A stretch of 39,185 bases of DNA from Acidobacteria bacterium 5-1 (lineage in GTDB: Bacteria > Acidobacteriota > Blastocatellia > Pyrinomonadales > Pyrinomonadaceae), in the NCBI GenBank assembly GCA_002050455.1, contig MWZA01000212.1, positions 1 to 39,185 of the forward strand, read 5' to 3'. Positions within the stretch are counted from its first letter, which is position 1. Each line of letters starts with the position of its first letter. Shown here one piece after another: positions 8,499 through 15,629 of the stretch. Position numbers and translations under genes: made by a program. The notes under the pieces are model-generated. The model saw only the letters and a list, made by a program, of their open reading frames with translations. It was not told the DNA's origin and made no database searches.

Positions 8499-9656
8499 TT
8501 AAGCTGCCTTTCGGCTCTGATAAAACATCGTTTCAAATTTGTCCGATGCCTGCGCTTGCATTCCGTCTAAAACGTGACTGTAAGTGGAAAGCGTCAAATT
8601 CACGTCCGCGTGTCCAAGTCTTTCTTGAATCACTTTCATATTTTCGCCGCTTGCCAAAAGCAATGTCGCGCAACTGTGGCGCAAACTGTAAAGCCTGTGA
8701 TGTCCGAGTCCCGCACTTTTCAAAATCGCGTGAAAATATCTTTTGGTGAGATTGCCGTATCGAATCGGTTGACCTTCATCGGTTGCGAATACAAGGTCGC
8801 GTCTGACGTAATCCGCGCCTGTTTTAAGCATTTTTTCGGCTTGTTTGATTCGATGTTCGCGTAACTTAATCAAAAGCGTTTTAGGCAAAGGTATCGTGCG
8901 CCGTGAAAGCGTTGTTTTCATTTCTTCATCAAAATACCAACCGCCGCCCTTTCGCCAAATAAGTGTTCGCTGAAAAGTTACCGTGCCCCGCGCAAACTCG
9001 ACATCTGACCATTTCAAAGCCAAGTATTCCTCCGGTCTTGCGCCTGTGAGTAAAGCGAACTCAAAAACGATACCGTGTTTATTGGTTTTCGCCGCTTCTA
9101 AAAATCTTTGCGCTTCATCTGGCGAAAAAACATTGATTTCCCTCTTCTGCTTTTTTGGAAGTTCAACAAAACTACACGGATTGTCTGAAATGTATCTCAT
9201 TTCAATTGCTTTACCGAGTGCATTTTTCAGAATCGAATGCACGTAGCGAATTGTCCGCGCTGAATACTTGGTTTTCATTTCGTTGTAATGCTTTTGAATT
9301 TCATACGTCCGTAAATCCGATAATTTACGATTGCCGATTTTTTCATAAACATATTGCTTCAAATGATATTCGTAAGAATCGAAGGTTGCTTCACGGACGC
9401 GCATTTTGGCAACGGTTTGAAGCCATTCGGTAAGAAATTCTTTCACCGTCAAAGCGGTTTTTTCGACAAGTTTTCCTTTGTCCGCTTTGGAAAGATTTTC
9501 ATTCAAAGCCTTTTGAGCATCTTTTTTCATGCCTTGCACGGTTTCATTGTAATAACGACGTTTGCCCGTTTTGTCATCACGTCCGAGAAAGATGCGAATT
9601 TCCCAACTGTCATTACTTCGTTGTGTTAATTGTCCTGCTTTTCGAGTTTTTGCCAT
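8499..9656 (-). CDS. int: Tyrosine recombinase / phage-type integrase
   Basis: A 385-residue site-specific recombinase from the ATG at 9656, chosen because ggag lies 10 bases upstream and the extra 32 residues to a further upstream start look non-coding. An N-terminal arm-binding and SAM-like core-binding region (about 1-165) precedes the catalytic domain, with Arg207 (TGARPEEYLALKW), Lys247 near a beta-hairpin, Arg326 in YSLRHS (Tyr in place of the usual first His), His349 (LGHAD) and nucleophile Tyr359 (STYSHV). The gene points toward the tRNA-Thr, the usual arrangement for tRNA-adjacent integrases, so it most likely drives integration and excision of the surrounding island. Confidence 0.95.
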   Translation of the reverse strand: MAKTRKAGQLTQRSNDSWEIRIFLGRDDKTGKRRYYNETVQGMKKDAQKALNENLSKADKGKLVEKTALTVKEFLTEWLQTVAKMRVREATFDSYEYHLKQYVYEKIGNRKLSDLRTYEIQKHYNEMKTKYSARTIRYVHSILKNALGKAIEMRYISDNPCSFVELPKKQKREINVFSPDEAQRFLEAAKTNKHGIVFEFALLTGARPEEYLALKWSDVEFARGTVTFQRTLIWRKGGGWYFDEEMKTTLSRRTIPLPKTLLIKLREHRIKQAEKMLKTGADYVRRDLVFATDEGQPIRYGNLTKRYFHAILKSAGLGHHRLYSLRHSCATLLLASGENMKVIQERLGHADVNLTLSTYSHVLDGMQAQASDKFETMFYQSRKAA

Positions 9657-9785
9657 TTGATTATCTCCATTTGAACAAGACGCGCCTTTTTTGTGGTAAA
9701 ATCGGCGTGTCCGTTGGTTTAGTGAATGATTCCTTTCGGATAAAATCGGCATAGGGAAGTGGACGCTTTCCTAAGCCTTTGCCGT

Positions 9786-10052
9786 TTATGTGGTTTGGCG
9801 TTGCCGGGCAAGTCCAATGTGCAAACTAAGTGCTGAAACGGCGTGATAGCAAACCAAGCCTTTTTCCGCGCCTTTGCAAGTGCAAGCAACCGTTTTATAA
9901 CCGCGCTCGTCTTTTCGGCAAACAACCGTGTAATAACCTTTCGAGCCGGAAACTCTGTAACGTCCGAAACGGTCAAACTCGACACGCGGGCGAATCTTTT
10001 TCGCCTTTATAATCGCTCTACTGAGTTGGTCAATACCTTTCAAAATAAACAT
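9786..10052 (-). CDS. Small SWIM zinc-finger protein
   Basis: An 88-residue protein whose second half holds the zinc-binding pattern CTC...CYH (ACTCKGAEKGLVCYHAVSA, about residues 57-75), the CxC/CxH signature of SWIM domains. SWIM fingers bind DNA or proteins and occur in mobile-element and recombination proteins. An excellent ribosome-binding site (aaggagc) precedes the ATG at 10052. It lies upstream of int on the same strand (130-base gap) and is divergent from a small HTH gene, so it may share the 10053-10169 control region. The role is unknown; accessory recombination or regulatory factor is a guess. Confidence 0.75.
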   Translation of the reverse strand: MFILKGIDQLSRAIIKAKKIRPRVEFDRFGRYRVSGSKGYYTVVCRKDERGYKTVACTCKGAEKGLVCYHAVSALSLHIGLARQRQTT

Positions 10053-10104
10053 TGTGTTTAGCTCCTTAAATTGAAATAAATACTACTCTCTAACTATACC
10101 GCAA

Positions 10105-10148
10105 CGGAATAGTTTAGTCAACTTAATAAGCCCTTGCGGAATAATTTA
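10105..10148. promoter_or_regulatory. Direct repeat in the divergent SWIM/HTH control region
   Basis: CGGAATAGTTTA (10105-10116) and CGGAATAATTTA (10137-10148) differ at one base and start 32 bases apart, about three helical turns. They lie between two divergent genes, one encoding an HTH protein, so they may be its operators. Confidence 0.45.
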
Positions 10149-10169
10149 TTTTCCTGTATAAATTTCAGT

Positions 10170-10370
10170 ATGAGCGAAAAGGATTTACTTACAACTCGTG
10201 AAGTTGCTGAAAAATTAAATATCAGTATGCGCCGAGTTCGTGCTTTAATTGAATCCGGTAATTTACCCTCGACTCAATATGGCAGAGACCATTTGATAAA
10301 AGAATCCGACCTCAAACTTGTCAAAGACCGCAAACCGGGAAGACCGCCCAAAGAAAAATCTAGGAAGTAA
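10170..10370 (+). CDS. Excisionase-like winged-HTH DNA-binding protein with AT-hook-like tail
   Basis: A 66-residue protein from the ATG at 10170. It has the small MerR/excisionase fold (HTH_17 type): LLTTREVAEKLNISMRRVRA then a short wing and LIKESDL. The basic tail contains GRPPKEK, resembling an AT-hook. Proteins of this type act as recombination directionality factors or local repressors in integrative elements. Upstream in-frame codons to a TTG at 10134 are unlikely to be used. Its 3' end overlaps the convergent gene at 10360 by 11 bases. Confidence 0.82.
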   Translation: MSEKDLLTTREVAEKLNISMRRVRALIESGNLPSTQYGRDHLIKESDLKLVKDRKPGRPPKEKSRK

Positions 10371-11424
10371 TTTTTTTCGCATTCTTTTCTTCTTCCGTTT
10401 TTGCGACATTGATTTGCTGACCACCTTCGTTTGCAATGTTGACTTGGCTCGGATTGTTAATTGTTACGGGTGAATAACGCCGCAAATCTCTAAGTTGCCG
10501 AAGCGTCCGCATAAAGATTCTGTTAAATCTGTCCGCCATCTGAACGGCGTGTTCAATCGCCGCCTGCTCCGACACATAAGGCGGAAGCCAATACCCATCC
10601 ATCCAACTTTCTTCATTGTATTTTTTTCTGAGTCTTTGCCACTCTTTGTAGTCAGGATGCTCTTCTCTTGGGCGCGTTTGCGAACGCTTAACGGTTTGCT
10701 CCAACCAATACTGCCATTGAAAATAGCTTTGCGCCAGCATATCTATTAAAGCGATTTCAATTCCGCCTTTCGGTTGCCATTCGGCAATGAAAGACTCTCT
10801 CACTCCGAGATACCGAGCAATGTTCCACAACTGTTTCATATAACCGACCGGAAACGTGATATTCGCCGCCAGATGCCCGCTTTCAAACTCTGCCCGCCCT
10901 TCACGTTTTGCCTTTTCCCAGAATCTTTCGGCAACTCGCGGCGCAAAATCGTGTAATTCCATCAAGTCCACAAAATTAAGACTTTCAAGCGGAAGCCGCA
11001 TCATTGTTTGAAGTAGCTTTTTTGCTTCTTCTTTGTTGGTGTAGGCGTGAAAGGCTTGTCTGCGTGCTTCTTCAACCGACAACGAGCCACCGCCCGGTGT
11101 TTGAAGAAAGGCAACCGTCCGAATGAATGATTGGTGCATCTGTCGAAAGAGCGAACTGTATCCGACACGCGCTTCAAGCGAATCTACCGGAATCCTTATC
11201 TTGAAATCCTGCGGCATAAATTCATTGGCATCCCAAACATCGAATAATTCATTATAAAATGCATCATTTGCAGATTTTATATCCTCCTCAGACTGCACAG
11301 AATTTTGTTTGTCCGACGTTTGAAGTTCTGTTGAATCGGTTCGGGTCGGTATTTTGTTAAGTTCAGCGGCAAGATTTTTCTTTGACTTATCTTTTGTCTT
11401 TGTTCGCCGCTCAGTTTTACTCAT
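10360..11424 (-). CDS. Unknown helical protein of mobile elements
   Basis: A 354-residue protein I cannot assign to a named family. The first 60 residues are polar and Lys/Ser/Thr-rich, followed by a mostly helical body with many aromatics (for example SYFQWQYWLEQ and EESWMDGYWLPPYVSEQ). The C-terminus has NNPSQVNIANEGGQQINVA; from memory, similar Q-V-N-I tails recur in small uncharacterised proteins of phages and islands. Its ATG at 11424 overlaps the stop of the DUF6788-like gene by 8 bases, so the two are translationally coupled and probably work together. No catalytic motif is visible. Confidence 0.7.
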   Translation of the reverse strand: MSKTERRTKTKDKSKKNLAAELNKIPTRTDSTELQTSDKQNSVQSEEDIKSANDAFYNELFDVWDANEFMPQDFKIRIPVDSLEARVGYSSLFRQMHQSFIRTVAFLQTPGGGSLSVEEARRQAFHAYTNKEEAKKLLQTMMRLPLESLNFVDLMELHDFAPRVAERFWEKAKREGRAEFESGHLAANITFPVGYMKQLWNIARYLGVRESFIAEWQPKGGIEIALIDMLAQSYFQWQYWLEQTVKRSQTRPREEHPDYKEWQRLRKKYNEESWMDGYWLPPYVSEQAAIEHAVQMADRFNRIFMRTLRQLRDLRRYSPVTINNPSQVNIANEGGQQINVAKTEEEKNAKKITS

Positions 11425-11767
11425 TGTTGTAAATCTCCTTATACAGTTTAGTTATTTGTTCATATTCCCGCACCGATACTCGCAAGCGTTTGAGAAGTTC
11501 GTTTGACTGTTTCGCTGATGTTCGTTTTTGCGCCTTTAGTGCCTTCGATTGATTAACTATTTCGGAGAATGCTTCGACTTCCGCCTTGCGAACATATTGC
11601 TTGATTAGCTTTCCGTTGCGGCGTGTAAAAAAGTAGTAAGCCGAATGAACTTCACCACGCGCGCATTTACAGTTAGCTTTGCCGCATCGGACGCGCTGAA
11701 GATACAATCCGCCGTTCTGAATGTCTTGGGTCGTCTTAGGTAACACTTTTGCAGTTTTTGTTTTCAT
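11417..11767 (-). CDS. DUF6788-like small cysteine-bearing protein
   Basis: A 116-residue protein from the ATG at 11767, selected because ggagg lies just upstream. The core LQRVRCGKANCKCARGE with three cysteines, followed by YYFFTRRNGK, matches my memory of the uncharacterised DUF6788 group often met in mobile elements; it may bind zinc or nucleic acid. The C-terminal half is a basic helix with coiled-coil character. It is 46 bases downstream of the primase gene and overlaps the next gene by 8 bases, placing it in the HTH/primase operon. Confidence 0.7.
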   Translation of the reverse strand: MKTKTAKVLPKTTQDIQNGGLYLQRVRCGKANCKCARGEVHSAYYFFTRRNGKLIKQYVRKAEVEAFSEIVNQSKALKAQKRTSAKQSNELLKRLRVSVREYEQITKLYKEIYNNE

Positions 11768-11813
11768 TGCTTCGCCTCCACTCTCTGCTCTTTCGTGGGT
11801 AGTATCTTTTTTC

Positions 11814-13841
11814 TCAAAACGGAATGAGCATCTCACCGCACTTGACGCAGGTTTCACCCGCGAAGCCATTCGCGCCGCATTTGCAAATCGCTTTCATTCT
11901 GATATTCGGCACAAGACCATTTGAAGAAGTTGATTTAATCTGTTGAAGAGGTTGATTAAATACGTTTTCGACATCTTCAGCCAAACTGTTGCTGTAACTC
12001 GTGTTATTGCTTTTAGTTGACTGAAGATGTCGAGAAGCTGAAGAATCGGCATCTTCAGTATTGGAATCGCCATTTTCAACACCCGGCAAACGCATAAACC
12101 AAACCTTTTCGCCGCCGAAATTTCCGCCCTTCTTGAAACTTTCCACGCTGAGAATCGCCCGCGCCTTTCGCACAGCATAATTAGTTATTCCGGCTTCCTT
12201 TGCTTCTTTGTCAATATCTTTCGATTGTCTTTCACCATCGCTCAATGCTTCGCGCAGAAAGGCAACCGCTTCCGTTTGTTCGGCTTTAGTATTATCGTCT
12301 TTCGGTTGCGCCAGCATTTTTTCTTTCGTCAAACGGCTCGGCTCGGCTTTCCAAAAGAATTGTCCGTTTTCAATTTCAAAGCCGACGGCGATTTTTGATT
12401 CTTCCGCCAGATTGTTTTTCGTCTGACAAATTGCCTTTTCGCCCGTTTCTTCATCTCTGCCGACGAGCAGAACCGAACGCGCCGACGCACGCCACGCCAC
12501 GCTTCCGAGTCCGGCTGCACGGGCATCGCCATTGCCCTTTGATTTGCCGATATGACGAACTCCGCCAATCGCGCAATTAAACTTTTGCGCGATAGCTATC
12601 AGTTTCCGCGCAATTGGTCGGCTTTCGGATTCTTGATTTAGATTCTTCCCGCCCGTGTAGGAAAACAATGGGTCAATGACGACAAGTTTCGGTTCATATT
12701 CAGCGATGACAGCTTCAAACCTAATTAAATCTTTGAAATCGCTGAATGAAAAAACTTCGTCAATTGCAAAAATGCGTTCAAGATTTGCCCGCATCGAGAG
12801 CAGACGCGGCTTAACCGTGTGCGAAAGCGAATCTTCCGCCGAAAGCATCAGCACATTACCCGGCTCAAGCGGCTCACCGTTGCTGAACGGCAAACTTTTA
12901 CCGTCGGCGACGGCGCACGCCAGAGCGCAGCCAATCCAGCTTTTGCCCAAACCTTCGATGCCTTCGATAATCGTAAATTCGCCGATTGGAATAAAAGGCT
13001 TCCACAACCACTCAATTTCTTCCGCCTCGACATCCGAAAGACAAACCACTTTCAGATTTGTCGCGCTGCATTGTGATGAGATTTCTTCATTGTCAAGAGG
13101 TTTCCAATCGGGCGAGTTACGAATAACTTCAAGCAGTTCGTCAAAACCGTGTGTTTCCAAATAGTCGGAAACGTCCTTACCGCGCTTATCCGGCAAAGGC
13201 TCGCCCGCAAAACAATCTACAATTTTGACGGCTTCGGCATCGCGGAAAATCATCTTCGCCGCTTTCTCGGCTTGTGTAATTCCGGCGCGGTCGTGGTCTT
13301 GGAAGACAACCGCCTTTCTGCCTTTGAGCAGATAATTAAATTCCGCTCTCCAATTCTTATGATTCGTCGCAATCAAACCTTTTTCCCTAAGAGTGTCTGC
13401 GTCCTTTTCACCTTCCGCCAACACAAAATCATAGTGCGCGGGCAAACTTGCCAATTCCGCCAGACGATACGGAACGCGCCGAACGCCGCTCAAATTCCAA
13501 ATTTCGCGCCCGTTTTTATCAAACTGCCGCCAGCGAAATTCTTTCCCTTCGCACCGAACGTTTTGATAAAGCAGATTGCCGCTTTCATCCCTATAATCGT
13601 AAATCGTTTCGATTTTGCTATGATTTCCATTGCCATTTGTCGAAACATTCAAAGACGCGATAATGTCTTGAAATGAGCATCCCGCGTGGCAATAGAAAAG
13701 CACTTTTCCACCTGCATCTTTATTTACCGACAGCGAATTTTTGTTGTCATCGTGCGACGGGCAACGGCTTGTATAACCGTTGCTTGTCTGCCGCACGTTT
13801 TTGAGAAGTGAAAGAATGTCATTCAATTTCAAATCAGCCAT
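11814..13841 (-). CDS. CHC2-TOPRIM primase fused to RecA-like (RepA-type) ATPase
   Basis: About 675 residues from the ATG at 13841. The N-terminus has a CHC2 zinc finger (Cys27, His30, Cys51, Cys55), then a TOPRIM domain with Glu143 (LAEGEKDAD) and Asp182/Asp184 (VVFQDHDRAG). The central domain is a hexameric-helicase RecA fold with Walker A GIEGLGKS (294-301) and Walker B ending at Asp390 (LVVIDPLFSYTG). A helical linker region and a C-terminal zinc ribbon (CKCGANGF...CVKCGE) follow. Such primase-ATPase proteins replicate phage satellites, plasmids and islands, so it is probably the element's own replication initiator. A second start (GTG at 13850) adds only three residues. Confidence 0.92.
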   Translation of the reverse strand: MADLKLNDILSLLKNVRQTSNGYTSRCPSHDDNKNSLSVNKDAGGKVLFYCHAGCSFQDIIASLNVSTNGNGNHSKIETIYDYRDESGNLLYQNVRCEGKEFRWRQFDKNGREIWNLSGVRRVPYRLAELASLPAHYDFVLAEGEKDADTLREKGLIATNHKNWRAEFNYLLKGRKAVVFQDHDRAGITQAEKAAKMIFRDAEAVKIVDCFAGEPLPDKRGKDVSDYLETHGFDELLEVIRNSPDWKPLDNEEISSQCSATNLKVVCLSDVEAEEIEWLWKPFIPIGEFTIIEGIEGLGKSWIGCALACAVADGKSLPFSNGEPLEPGNVLMLSAEDSLSHTVKPRLLSMRANLERIFAIDEVFSFSDFKDLIRFEAVIAEYEPKLVVIDPLFSYTGGKNLNQESESRPIARKLIAIAQKFNCAIGGVRHIGKSKGNGDARAAGLGSVAWRASARSVLLVGRDEETGEKAICQTKNNLAEESKIAVGFEIENGQFFWKAEPSRLTKEKMLAQPKDDNTKAEQTEAVAFLREALSDGERQSKDIDKEAKEAGITNYAVRKARAILSVESFKKGGNFGGEKVWFMRLPGVENGDSNTEDADSSASRHLQSTKSNNTSYSNSLAEDVENVFNQPLQQIKSTSSNGLVPNIRMKAICKCGANGFAGETCVKCGEMLIPF

Positions 13842-13949
13842 TTCCTTCACCTCTCGATTGTCGAAAAAATAATGTGCAATTTCTTCGGCTGTATTCTATA
13901 ATCCAAATAGTTAAGTTCTTAGATTTTAGATAAGTCTTTGAATCGAGTT

Positions 13950-13978
13950 GAAAGCCGCGTGTGCAAGACGTGGCTTTC
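13950..13978. promoter_or_regulatory. Strong hairpin in the leader between HTH and primase genes
   Basis: An 11-base stem with one G-T wobble (13950-13960 with 13968-13978) closes a 7-base loop. It lies in the 176-base gap before the primase ATG. On the plus strand a short T-rich stretch follows; on the minus strand none does, so it may regulate rather than terminate primase transcription. Confidence 0.5.
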
Positions 13979-14017
13979 ATTCTTTTATCGGCAATGCGGT
14001 ATTTTTCTTTTCGGCTT

Positions 14018-14218
14018 TTAATGTGAATCATTATTTTCGCCTCCATTTTGATTTCCCCCATCTGCCAACCATTTTTCGATGGCTTGTTTTGAAAATCGAT
14101 ATTGTCGTTCACCCAAAAGAATAAACGGGATAGATTTTGTCCGACACATCTCATAAACTCGCTGGGTATCAACCCGCAGTTTTTTCGCCAATTCTTTGGC
14201 AATTAAAATTTCATCCAT
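14018..14218 (-). CDS. Excisionase-like HTH protein
   Basis: A 66-residue DNA-binding protein of the helix-turn-helix 17 / excisionase type: ILIAKELAKKLRVDTQRVYE is the HTH, and LGERQYRFSKQAIEKWL is the wing and following helix. The length and shape match phage Xis or AlpA-like regulators, so it may direct excision or switch on the downstream primase gene. The ribosome-binding site (aggagc) is 10 bases upstream, immediately after a terminator, so this gene opens the replication operon (HTH, primase, DUF6788-like, unknown). Confidence 0.85.
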   Translation of the reverse strand: MDEILIAKELAKKLRVDTQRVYEMCRTKSIPFILLGERQYRFSKQAIEKWLADGGNQNGGENNDSH

Positions 14219-14243
14219 AATTATCTGCTCCTAAAAATGAAAA

Positions 14244-14268
14244 ACTCGCTGAAATAAATTCAACGAGT
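14244..14268 (-). terminator. Intrinsic terminator after the 392-residue unknown gene
   Basis: A 10-base stem with one wobble pair (14244-14253 with 14259-14268) and 5-base loop is followed on the minus strand by a T-rich run. It separates the 14313-15491 gene from the HTH/primase operon. Confidence 0.75.
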
Positions 14269-14312
14269 CCAGGATAAAATATTAAAAAATAGTATTAAAT
14301 TCTATTTTATTT

Positions 14313-15491
14313 CTATGGATTTTTTGATTGAGCAGATTTGGCTTTCTGCTCTAATTGTTTTTCAGCTTTCTCTTGAATGAATTTGATTTTCTGCTCAAGT
14401 GATTTTCTCTTTTTCTCCAGAGCAGATTGGCTAATCTGCTCAAAGCTATCTTCGGTTTCAATTTGAGCAGCCATCTTTTCGTTCTCTTCTACTTTCTGTT
14501 TTACTTCTTTTCCTTCTTTGAGAAAGTAAAAAAGTTGCTGGCTTGAATAATCCGAAACTTTTATGCCTTCCCTTCTTTTGTTTTGGGCATACTCGCTTAC
14601 ACCGCTCTTTTTAATTATCCCGACCCGACGCGCTGCGTGTTCGATTGCTATTTCACTAATTTTATTAGATGTCGTTTCATCAGTTGACCTATCAACATCT
14701 AATAACTTATTAAGTAAATCATCCGGTGTATCTTTATGTTTTTCATTTTTTGCATAATCTCGCCAGTTTATACTTTCATCATTGGACATCTTCAACAACC
14801 AGCTCCAATGCTTGTATAATTCAACGTATTCTTCAGCCAACAACATTTTGCGCCAATTCTCCCGCGTCTGACCCTGATATTTCCAGAAATTACCAATATC
14901 CTTACGATAAGCATTCAAAAAATTATCCAAACGCCTATCTCTTTGCAATGTCAGTTTGTTACCCCGCTCAGATTCATAATGTAGCCATTCTTGTTGTTTA
15001 TTTCGATGCCATTGTCCGATAACTTCGACCGTTACATAATCCATAGTAATTTCTGTTCGACGATAAAAATTATCAAATAGTAAAAGCGTCATATCAAGCG
15101 TATGAGTAAAAGCCAAATCTTCCTTTTCCTTTTCGGTTTTATCAAGAAAGCTTTTTACAATATGCCTTGCTTCGTCGAGAAAAGATAAAACGGCTTCTAT
15201 CGGGTAAAAGAAAGCCTCAATGATTGGAGAAGATTCCCCAACAAATCTAAAGAATAGACTCGGAACTTTTCTTTCTTCGTCAACAAAGAAAAACGAAATT
15301 CTCCGTGTCAGCATTTCGTTTATCCTCGCTTCTCTAGGCAAACTCAAAAATTTGTCTCCAAGAATGCCTTCCTTGATTAAAGGTCTAAATTCCAACGCCT
15401 TCTTGATTATTTCAACTGCTAAAAAGGCATCATCAAGACTTGCTTGTGTTTCTTCCAACTCTACATTTTCATTTGTATCTTTTTCATCCAT
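14313..15491 (-). CDS. Unknown helical/coiled-coil protein divergent from hsdR
   Basis: A 392-residue protein that I do not recognise. It begins with an acidic stretch, continues as a helix-rich body with conserved-looking aromatics (FWKYQGQTRENWRK, YKHWSWLLKM), and ends in a long Lys/Glu/Gln coiled coil from about residue 325. No membrane segment, signal peptide or catalytic motif is visible. It is transcribed away from the restriction-modification operon across a 138-base shared control region with a dyad, and ends at its own terminator. The position suggests a regulator or an element-specific accessory protein, but nothing in the sequence decides this. Confidence 0.7.
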   Translation of the reverse strand: MDEKDTNENVELEETQASLDDAFLAVEIIKKALEFRPLIKEGILGDKFLSLPREARINEMLTRRISFFFVDEERKVPSLFFRFVGESSPIIEAFFYPIEAVLSFLDEARHIVKSFLDKTEKEKEDLAFTHTLDMTLLLFDNFYRRTEITMDYVTVEVIGQWHRNKQQEWLHYESERGNKLTLQRDRRLDNFLNAYRKDIGNFWKYQGQTRENWRKMLLAEEYVELYKHWSWLLKMSNDESINWRDYAKNEKHKDTPDDLLNKLLDVDRSTDETTSNKISEIAIEHAARRVGIIKKSGVSEYAQNKRREGIKVSDYSSQQLFYFLKEGKEVKQKVEENEKMAAQIETEDSFEQISQSALEKKRKSLEQKIKFIQEKAEKQLEQKAKSAQSKNP

Positions 15492-15571
15492 AAAATTATT
15501 TTCCTTTTAAGTAGATTCAAACAAGCAACAATATATCACAACTGAAACAAACTTATCAAAACTTTTCTGTC

Positions 15572-15599
15572 TTGTATAAAAAACAAAGATTTCATACAA
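15572..15599. promoter_or_regulatory. Dyad operator upstream of hsdR and the divergent gene
   Basis: TTGTAT (15572-15577) and its perfect inverse ATACAA (15594-15599) are 16 bases apart in the 138-base divergent gap. TTTCATACAA within it recurs upstream of umuD (25831-25840). The half-sites are also spaced like -35 and -10 elements, so a repressor here could block transcription. Confidence 0.5.
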
Positions 15600-15629
15600 T
15601 TATTTCGCCTTTACTAACTATCAATAAAT

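Noticed and set aside
8263-8502. Open frames crossing the tRNA-Thr gene on both strands
   Set aside because: They are explained by the tRNA and its promoter and terminator and show no protein-like features.
9719-9985. Alternative frame over the SWIM protein gene
   Set aside because: It lacks the ribosome-binding site and the CxC/CxH zinc pattern seen in the chosen frame.
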